This document shows, piece after piece, positions 1 through 4,405 of a stretch of DNA of 7,319 nt (positions within the stretch are counted from its first letter, which is position 1; each line of letters starts with the position of its first letter). The stretch is from the NCBI GenBank assembly GCA_964393845.1, contig CAYMUX010000135.1, forward strand, positions 1 through 7,319, written 5' to 3'. The notes beneath the pieces are model-generated. The model saw only the letters and a program-made list of their open reading frames with translations, was not told the origin of the DNA and ran no database searches. Position numbers and translations under genes: made by a program. This stretch comes from UBA6902 sp964393845. Lineage in GTDB: Bacteria > Nitrospirota > Thermodesulfovibrionia > UBA6902.

Positions 1-1
1 C

Positions 2-781
2 GCCTTCACTGGGTTCGACAACGACGCAAATATGGTCAAGATTGCAATACTTAATTTATACCTGCACCAACTCGAAAAGGCGCATATCGAGTTTCATAAC
101 CCCCTGACAACTACAAAGGGCGGTCAATATCCAGGACAGCTTTTCGATGTTATCCTTGCCAATCCGCCCTTTGCCGGAAAGATTCAAAAGGAAAGCATCC
201 TTGCCGACATAGGGCTTGAAACGCGCGATACTGAATTGCTTTTTCTCAAATGGTTCATGGACCATCTTGCGAACGGTGGCAGGGCGGGTGTCATCGTGCC
301 CAATGGTGTCCTCTTCGGTTCGGGTAAGGCGGACAAGAAGGTGCGGGAACAATTACTCACAACCTGTGATCTGCAGGCCGTTATTGCTCTGCCGTCCGGT
401 GTCTTCAAGCCCTATTCAGGCGTCGGCACTGCTATCTTTATTTTTGAAAAAGGGCGGACTACTGAATCGGTTTGGTTTTATGATCTAACAGCCGATGGCT
501 TATCTCTTGACGATAAGCGCATGCCCATAGAGACAAACGATATTCCAGATATTATTGCCAAATGGCCAAAACGTGAGGAGGGGCCAAATAGCTTTAATAT
601 GCCAATTGATCGGATACAGGATAACGGGCTTAAGCTTATGATCGGACATTACAGGCCTATTAGGTTGGATGAGGTAATGCACGACGCTCCAAAACAAATT
701 CTGGCGGACGTCATTCAACTGGAAATGGAGATCACTGCGCGAGCTAATATCCTATTAAAAAGGTTGGATTCTGACAAATGA
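2..781 (+). CDS. hsdM: Type I restriction-modification DNA methyltransferase subunit HsdM, C-terminal part (5' end outside window)
   Basis: This is the modification subunit of a type I restriction-modification complex. It transfers a methyl group from S-adenosylmethionine to adenine N6 at sites chosen by HsdS. The frame is open from base 2, before the first ATG at 32, and the residues there (FTGFDNDANMVKIAILNL) match the family segment just after motif I. The gene therefore starts upstream, and the AdoMet-binding motif I is not in view. Catalytic motif IV, NPPF, is at 161-172. It is followed by the usual family blocks: LLFLKWFMDHLANGGRAG, IVPNGVLFG, then IALPSGVFKPYSGVGTAIFIF. The C-terminus is helical and charged, as expected for contact with HsdS. 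The stop overlaps the hsdS start (ATGA, 778-781), so both subunits should be made together. The family assignment is secure; the recognition site cannot be read. Confidence 0.95.
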   Translation, partial: AFTGFDNDANMVKIAILNLYLHQLEKAHIEFHNPLTTTKGGQYPGQLFDVILANPPFAGKIQKESILADIGLETRDTELLFLKWFMDHLANGGRAGVIVPNGVLFGSGKADKKVREQLLTTCDLQAVIALPSGVFKPYSGVGTAIFIFEKGRTTESVWFYDLTADGLSLDDKRMPIETNDIPDIIAKWPKREEGPNSFNMPIDRIQDNGLKLMIGHYRPIRLDEVMHDAPKQILADVIQLEMEITARANILLKRLDSDK

Positions 782-1941
782 GCCGCTGGCCGCAAAAATC
801 CCTGCTGGAAGTTGCCCGACTGACACGCGGCACTGAGCCGGGAAGTGTAAGTTACACAGATTCTTCGCGAGGCGTTCGCTTCTTACGTGTAGGGGACATT
901 ACAGGTAAGACAAATAATCCCGTGTACACTGACGCAGCCCAGACAGTATTGGTTTCAGAGACCGATGTACTGCTTGCTCTTGACGGCTCGCCGGGGCATG
1001 TAAGCACGGGGCATAGCGGTGCCATTAGTTCCGGCCTTCGCAAAGTCGAACCCATTGATCCGAACAAAGTCTCACTGGACTGGCTTCGGTACTCGCTTAT
1101 GTCGCCGGATATCCAGCACACAATCAGCAAGTATACAAATGGCGTGACAATCTTGCATGCCTCGTCTGCTGTGCCTCATGTCAGCATTCCCATTCCTCCT
1201 GTATCTGAACAAAATCGTATAGTGAAGACATTGGATGGAGCGAATGAGTTGCGGCGACTCCGGGACAAAGCTGACCGCCGCACCGATGAATTCATTCCGG
1301 CATTGTTTCATGAAATGTTCGGCGATCCTCTGGCTAATACGAAAAAATGGCCAATGCTTCTTTTAAAGGAATTGTCAGAGAAGTTCTCTGATGGTCCTTT
1401 TGGATCTAATCTTAAGTCCGAGCACTATGTCGAGACTGGCGGTCGCATAATTCGTCTTCAGAACATTGGCGTTGGCGTCTTTATTGATGAAGACAAAGCT
1501 TATATTTCTGATAGTCATTTTCGCTCGCTCATAAAGCATCAATGCTTACCTGGCGATGTTATAGTCGGGACACTTGGAGATCCGAACCTGAGAGCTTGCA
1601 TTCTTCCTAATTATATACCGCAAGCACTTAATAAGGCTGATTGCGTTCAGATACGGCCTCTCGGGGCCATAGCCACAGCAGAGTATATATGCTGGTTGCT
1701 TAACATGCCTTCGACATTGCAAATGTCTTCTGGCCTTATTATGGGGCAGACAAGGAGCAGAATTAGTATGGGGCGATTATCTACCTTGTCTGTTCCAATT
1801 CCTCCAATTGCACTTCAGCAGTCTTTCTCTGCACGAGTCGCTGAAGTTCATGACATTAAGGAAAAGCAAGCCGTTAGCCGCAAGAGCCATGATGATTTAT
1901 TTAAATCCTTACTCCACCGCGCCTTTCAGGGTGCGCTATGA
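778..1941 (+). CDS. hsdS: Type I restriction-modification specificity subunit HsdS
   Basis: HsdS recognises the bipartite DNA target and holds two HsdM subunits (and two HsdR when restriction occurs). The 387 residues show the two-fold plan of the family. Target recognition domain 1 covers about 1-134 and is followed by conserved region 1 (SIPIPPVSEQNRIV from residue 136, then a helix ending in FIPALFHEMFGDP). Domain 2 covers about 190-338, with FSDGPFGSNLKSEHY and IIRLQNIG. Conserved region 2 is VPIPPIALQQ at 339-348 plus a helix ending LFKSLLHRAFQGAL. The two PIPP blocks lie about 204 residues apart, the expected half-subunit repeat. The length is normal and the frame intact. The start is the ATG overlapping the hsdM stop; only a weak GGA precedes it, fitting translation by coupling. 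Its own stop overlaps the next gene. The target sequence is not predictable by eye. Confidence 0.95.
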   Translation: MSRWPQKSLLEVARLTRGTEPGSVSYTDSSRGVRFLRVGDITGKTNNPVYTDAAQTVLVSETDVLLALDGSPGHVSTGHSGAISSGLRKVEPIDPNKVSLDWLRYSLMSPDIQHTISKYTNGVTILHASSAVPHVSIPIPPVSEQNRIVKTLDGANELRRLRDKADRRTDEFIPALFHEMFGDPLANTKKWPMLLLKELSEKFSDGPFGSNLKSEHYVETGGRIIRLQNIGVGVFIDEDKAYISDSHFRSLIKHQCLPGDVIVGTLGDPNLRACILPNYIPQALNKADCVQIRPLGAIATAEYICWLLNMPSTLQMSSGLIMGQTRSRISMGRLSTLSVPIPPIALQQSFSARVAEVHDIKEKQAVSRKSHDDLFKSLLHRAFQGAL

Positions 1942-2762
1942 GCGGCAGCCTGCGCAATCATTGGGGATATTCTGTCGAAGAAATTTGGGAGCCATTGGCC
2001 GCTCATGATAACGCGCCACCAGACCTATTCAACGATCTTTACGAGGCTGCGGAGGACTTTCTGGCCCTACCGACACCGGAACCTCTGTTTGAAGAAATCC
2101 AGAATGACGCCATCAAAGCACACACCGCTTTTTGTGCCCTGAACGGTTCTGATTTCCGTGACGAAACTGCAATTGTAGAATTTCTGGAGGCTGCCTACGA
2201 AGTTATTGTTGTTTATGACATTCTCGGAGAACCAGAAGTTTTCAAACAGCTCTTGCGGCAATTTATAAGCAAATATAACCTTCGTTACCGCCTCGACGAC
2301 CCCTTCAAGTTGCGCTTTCTGCTCCCGGGTTCGTTTTCAAACCTCTATTCCGAACTTCAGCGACTGAATTCAACAAACGGACATCTGTCTGGCCTACTTC
2401 AAGACTTCGAGCACGCCTTCGACCGCTATGCCCGCTCTCAGGATGCAGCCGACCTTAAGACATGTATCGCAAAAGCAAGCAATTACGCCGAAGGCTTGGC
2501 TTCCACGACTCACGGAACCCCCGGTACGCTGGGCGCTCTCTGTAATCATATCGGCGATTGGCCGCATGACAAGGTGAAAGAGGCTCTTCAAAGCCTCTAT
2601 AAGTTTTGTTCTGATTATCCTGGCATCAGACATGCAGGCGATCCCAATGGCATGCGGCGTGACTTGTCAGCAAAAGATTCCACCTTGATCTGCCTTCTCC
2701 TACTCAGCTTCACTGGCTACCTATCGCCTAATGTAGATGAGCGAACGGTGCTGGGATTGTAG
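1938..2762 (+). CDS. Uncharacterised protein coupled to type I RM operon (weak resemblance to abortive-infection C-terminal proteins)
   Basis: This soluble protein has 274 residues, no signal peptide and no membrane segment that I would trust. The leucine-rich stretch at about 253-264 (ICLLLLSFTGYL) looks like a buried C-terminal helix. The ATG lies inside the hsdS stop (ATGA) and has a well-placed AGGG at 1928-1931, so expression is tied to hsdS. The N-terminal half is acidic and helix-rich. The C-terminal third holds the most distinctive block, YPGIRHAGDPNG (227-238), followed by RRDLSAKDS. From memory this resembles the C-terminal domain of abortive-infection family proteins found beside restriction systems. 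I could not find the catalytic R-x4-6-H signature of HEPN ribonucleases, so no enzyme activity is claimed. Possible roles are an accessory or inhibitor subunit of the Hsd complex, or a back-up defence protein. The gene is real; its function is unknown. Confidence 0.85.
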   Translation: MSGSLRNHWGYSVEEIWEPLAAHDNAPPDLFNDLYEAAEDFLALPTPEPLFEEIQNDAIKAHTAFCALNGSDFRDETAIVEFLEAAYEVIVVYDILGEPEVFKQLLRQFISKYNLRYRLDDPFKLRFLLPGSFSNLYSELQRLNSTNGHLSGLLQDFEHAFDRYARSQDAADLKTCIAKASNYAEGLASTTHGTPGTLGALCNHIGDWPHDKVKEALQSLYKFCSDYPGIRHAGDPNGMRRDLSAKDSTLICLLLLSFTGYLSPNVDERTVLGL

Positions 2763-2803
2763 ATATATATAAACACAAAAGAGGGTGTTCATAGTAAATA
2801 ACT

Positions 2804-2812
2804 GGAAAGGGG
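2804..2812 (+). promoter_or_regulatory. Ribosome binding site that decides the BRO-like gene start
   Basis: GGAAAGGGG lies five bases before the ATG at 2818. A longer reading from GTG at 2785 exists but has no such site, and family proteins begin close to MKxxIAVF. The ATG at 2818 is therefore preferred. Confidence 0.7.
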
Positions 2813-2992
2813 ACAATATGAAAACAAACATCGCAGTTTTCAGAGGTAAGGGAATTAGAAAAACACTGCATAATAATGAGTGGTGGTTTGTTGTTAATGA
2901 TGTAATTGAATCATTGACTGATTCAAATGATCCGGCTCAATACTTCAAAAGATTAAAGCAGAGGGATGAGGAGCTTGCAAAGCTTACGGAAA

Positions 2993-3021
2993 AAGGGGGG
3001 GTACAATTTGTACCACCCCTT
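2993..3021 (+). repeat. Imperfect inverted repeat (hairpin) at the end of the BRO-N fragment
   Basis: AAGGGG (2993-2998) pairs with CCCCTT (3016-3021), and GGTACA (3000-3005) pairs with TGTACC (3009-3014), with one G/A mismatch between them and a three-base loop. No T-run follows, so it is not a standard terminator. The bases also encode the conserved KGGVQFVPPL, so the symmetry may be accidental. It is notable because its right foot coincides with the point where BRO homology ends. Confidence 0.6.
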
Positions 3022-3025
3022 GTAT

Positions 3026-3054
3026 GTGTTCTCCACTCGCGCGGGGATGAACCG
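3026..3054 (+). CRISPR. Solitary type I-E-like CRISPR repeat (29 bases), no array
   Basis: The sequence starts GTGTTCTCCAC, ends GGGGATGAACCG and is 29 bases long, the length and form of type I-E repeats. The conserved 3' handle GGATGAACCG is intact. The hairpin of the family is present but decayed: C6-G21, C8-G19, C9-G18 and C11-G16 pair, T7/G20 is a wobble and A10/C17 a mismatch. Compared with a perfect CCCCAC/GTGGGG version it differs at about three positions, a comparison made from memory of the family. There is no second copy one repeat-plus-spacer length away on either side, and no cas gene in the window. It is best read as the orphan, partly degenerate end of a lost array. If the orientation is normal, the leader side would be to the left, where the BRO fragment now sits. 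A chance match of this quality is unlikely but not excluded. Confidence 0.7.
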
Positions 3055-3098
3055 GCGACATAAGAATTATCGCACCATACAACCTGTGCACTTTTTAG

Positions 3099-3120
3099 TA
3101 AAGCAACCCATTTGGCTTTA
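3099..3120 (+). repeat. Inverted repeat TAAAGC-N10-GCTTTA over the macrodomain promoter -35
   Basis: TAAAGC at 3099-3104 is the exact reverse complement of GCTTTA at 3115-3120. The right arm covers most of the proposed -35 box (3112-3117). It could be an operator for a dimeric regulator or a small RNA hairpin. A six-base match with a ten-base gap is modest evidence. Confidence 0.3.
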
Positions 3121-3140
3121 AACCGCATGAATGATATAAT
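3112..3140 (+). promoter_or_regulatory. Sigma-70-type promoter for the macrodomain gene
   Basis: TTGGCT (3112-3117) is separated by 17 bases from a perfect TATAAT (3135-3140), which is preceded by TG at 3132-3133, giving an extended -10. Transcription would start near 3147, about 30 bases before the ATG. This is the best promoter match in the window and separates the gene from the defence island to its left. Confidence 0.7.
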
Positions 3141-3176
3141 TTCCAATAAATTTATTTTCCAGGGGGAGGGATTATT

Positions 3177-3707
3177 ATGGAAGTTAAAATCAACATGAGT
3201 ATTTTATCCCTTACAGAAGGTGACATTACAAAACAGGAAACCAACGCAATAGTAAACGCCGCCAATAAAAGTCTTCGCGGTGGCGGTGGTGTGGACGGCG
3301 CTATTCACAGGGTCGGCGGGCCGAAGATCCTTGAGGAATGTATTCAGATCGGGAGATGTGAAACAGGCGAAGCGGTCATCACGTCAGGCGGGAACCTTAG
3401 TGCCAGGTATGTTATTCACACCGTGGGTCCTGTTTATAGAGACGGACTTCATAATGAACCAAAGCTGCTTGAAAATGCATACAAGAACTGTCTGAAACTT
3501 GCATCATCAAAGGGCATTAAGAGCATAGCCTTCCCTTCAATCAGCACAGGGGCGTATAGATATCCATTGGAACAGGCTGCGGAAATTGCCCTGAGCGCCG
3601 CAATAAACTATTTAAAAGAAAATGCTGATATAGAACTCATTCGTTTCGTCTTATTCGGACCAAAAGCGCTCGATACTTATGAGAAGAAATTGAAGCAAAT
3701 AACCTGA
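3177..3707 (+). CDS. Macrodomain ADP-ribose hydrolase (YmdB/MacroD type, O-acetyl-ADP-ribose deacetylase)
   Basis: This single-domain cytoplasmic enzyme has 176 residues, close to the 177 of E. coli YmdB. Enzymes of this type remove the acetyl group from O-acetyl-ADP-ribose and strip mono-ADP-ribose from acidic side chains. Family motifs are complete: GDIT (15-18, the Asp contacts adenine), NAAN (27-30), GGGGVDGAIH (35-44), CETGEAVIT (61-69), YVIHTVGP (78-85) and the phosphate-binding SISTGAYRYP (121-130). Asn30 and Asp40 correspond to residues described as important for catalysis in MacroD enzymes. AGGGGGAGGG ends six bases before the ATG at 3177, a strong ribosome site that favours this start over the in-frame ATG at 3195. 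There is no DarT-like toxin beside it, so a toxin-antitoxin role is not supported here. It converges with the PAP2 gene, 32 bases from stop to stop, with no clear terminator between. Confidence 0.93.
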   Translation: MEVKINMSILSLTEGDITKQETNAIVNAANKSLRGGGGVDGAIHRVGGPKILEECIQIGRCETGEAVITSGGNLSARYVIHTVGPVYRDGLHNEPKLLENAYKNCLKLASSKGIKSIAFPSISTGAYRYPLEQAAEIALSAAINYLKENADIELIRFVLFGPKALDTYEKKLKQIT

Positions 3708-3739
3708 GATGACAGATGCGTTTCTTTGCGTCCGCTTTA

Positions 3740-4252
3740 TTATCGACGTTCGGCAGGCCATTGATGGATGAAAAGAATGAACCCTCCTGTAACACCTCCC
3801 AGCACCGCACCGCCGATCACATCTGACGGATAATGAACGCCGACATATATCCTTGAGAAAGCCACGAAGGCTGCAAGGAGGAATGCCGGGATTGCCGCGC
3901 GTCTGAAATGATGGCCGATTATTGAAGCCATTGCAAAGGAAGTCGCAGCGTGATTTGAGGGAAAAGAAAAAGACTTGACGCATTCGACAACAAGTCTTAC
4001 ATTATGAAGCTCATGACACGGCCTTGGTCTCGCAAACAGACGTTTTAAAATATCCCCAATACCGTCAGCAGTAAAAAATCCCACAGCAGCAAGTGAAAAA
4101 ACAAGAAGTCCTTTCCGCCAGTCTTTAAAGAATAATGGAATCAAAATGGCAATAAATAAAATATATGACTTGTTCGTTATGAAAGTCATCACAGTGTCAA
4201 GGATATTATTATGCGGTCCCTGATTGATAAGGAAAAACAAAGAGGTGTCCAT
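3740..4252 (-). CDS. PAP2-family membrane phosphatase (undecaprenyl-diphosphate phosphatase-like)
   Basis: This is an integral membrane phosphatase of the type 2 phosphatidic acid phosphatase superfamily. Members of this size (170 residues) often dephosphorylate undecaprenyl diphosphate to recycle the cell-wall carrier lipid, but lipid A or phosphatidylglycerophosphate are also possible substrates. The three signature motifs are complete: K70-x6-R77-P78, PSNH at 98-101 (usually PSGH), and S133-R134-x5-H140-x3-D144, where His101 and His140 are the expected catalytic pair. Hydrophobic segments lie at about 29-42, 49-66, 102-113, 119-133 and 145-162. The ATG at 4252 gives a typical N-terminus (MDTSLFFLINQG). 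There is no recognisable ribosome site before it, so the mRNA may be leaderless. It is divergent from uvrB, with 153 bases between the starts. The exact substrate is undetermined. Confidence 0.9.
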   Translation of the reverse strand: MDTSLFFLINQGPHNNILDTVMTFITNKSYILFIAILIPLFFKDWRKGLLVFSLAAVGFFTADGIGDILKRLFARPRPCHELHNVRLVVECVKSFSFPSNHAATSFAMASIIGHHFRRAAIPAFLLAAFVAFSRIYVGVHYPSDVIGGAVLGGVTGGFILFIHQWPAERR

Positions 4253-4257
4253 GACTA

Positions 4258-4286
4258 ATTGTATGGGAAAAAACTAAAAATGGAAA
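4258..4286 (-). promoter_or_regulatory. Possible promoter of the PAP2 gene, giving a leaderless mRNA
   Basis: On the minus strand TTTCCA (4286-4281) is followed after 17 bases by TACAAT (4263-4258). Transcription would start around 4251, at the ATG itself (4252). This agrees with the lack of a ribosome site. Both boxes are imperfect. Confidence 0.4.
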
Positions 4287-4328
4287 GCTCATTACAGGCT
4301 TACATTCTTAATTCATCTTTGAATAAAA

Positions 4329-4337
4329 TGCTAAAAT
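4329..4337 (+). promoter_or_regulatory. Possible extended -10 promoter element of uvrB
   Basis: TGCTAAAAT matches an extended -10 box (TG-N-TAAAAT) about 70 bases before the uvrB start. The -35 position at the usual distance (around 4308-4314, TTAATTC) is weak. No LexA box of the CTG-N10-CAG or GAAC-N4-GTTC kind was seen in the intergenic region. Confidence 0.4.
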
Positions 4338-4405
4338 ACCTTAAGTATAAAAACGCATTTAGCAGCTATTGAAATCTCCTTGATATCTCTAAGAGGACAT
4401 AAATT

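Larger units (their letters stand above)
2818..3063 (+). pseudogene. Truncated BRO-N family (DinD/phage antirepressor-like) gene, N-terminal fragment
   Basis: Residues 1-68 match the start of the BRO-N domain family known from phage antirepressors and DNA-damage-inducible protein D: NIAVFRGKGIRKTLHNNEWW, VVNDVIESLTDSNDPAQYF, LKQRDEELAKL, then KGGVQFVPPL. In family members this is followed by a segment of the type GGKQKMLCWNTEGIFRLIQSIPSPKAEPFKRWLAKVGYE (pieces recalled from memory). None of that is present. After VPPL, near 3021, the frame runs through a CRISPR-like repeat (3026-3054) and stops at 3061-3063. The result is an 81-residue product against well over 200 in complete relatives. Frames further right do not restore the family either, so this is a deletion or rearrangement, not a simple frameshift. 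The start and ribosome site are intact, so a short peptide could still be made. It lies 55 bases after the RM operon on the same strand and probably arrived with it. Confidence 0.8.

Noticed and set aside
2067..2633. Open frames on the minus strand opposite the unknown RM-coupled gene (2067-2261 and 2394-2633)
   Set aside because: They lie inside a well-supported coding gene, lack ribosome sites and show no recognisable domain.
1938..2762. HEPN ribonuclease catalytic motif in the third operon gene
   Set aside because: The R-x4-6-H pattern is not present; IRHAG has Arg and His adjacent, so a HEPN nuclease call is not justified from sequence alone.
2785..2817. Upstream GTG start extending the BRO-like reading frame by 11 residues
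   Set aside because: It has no ribosome site, while the ATG at 2818 has GGAAAGGGG at good spacing and matches the family start.
3086..3120. A possible second, degenerate CRISPR repeat about 60 bases after the first, beginning GTGCAC
   Set aside because: Only the first few bases agree with the 29-base repeat; the stem and the 3' handle are absent, so the match is at chance level.
3708..3739. Bidirectional terminator between the macrodomain and PAP2 genes
   Set aside because: The 32 bases contain no stable hairpin followed by a T-run on either strand.
4253..4405. LexA/SOS operator between the PAP2 gene and uvrB
   Set aside because: No CTG-N10-CAG or GAAC-N4-GTTC pattern is visible, although a lineage-specific LexA site could differ.
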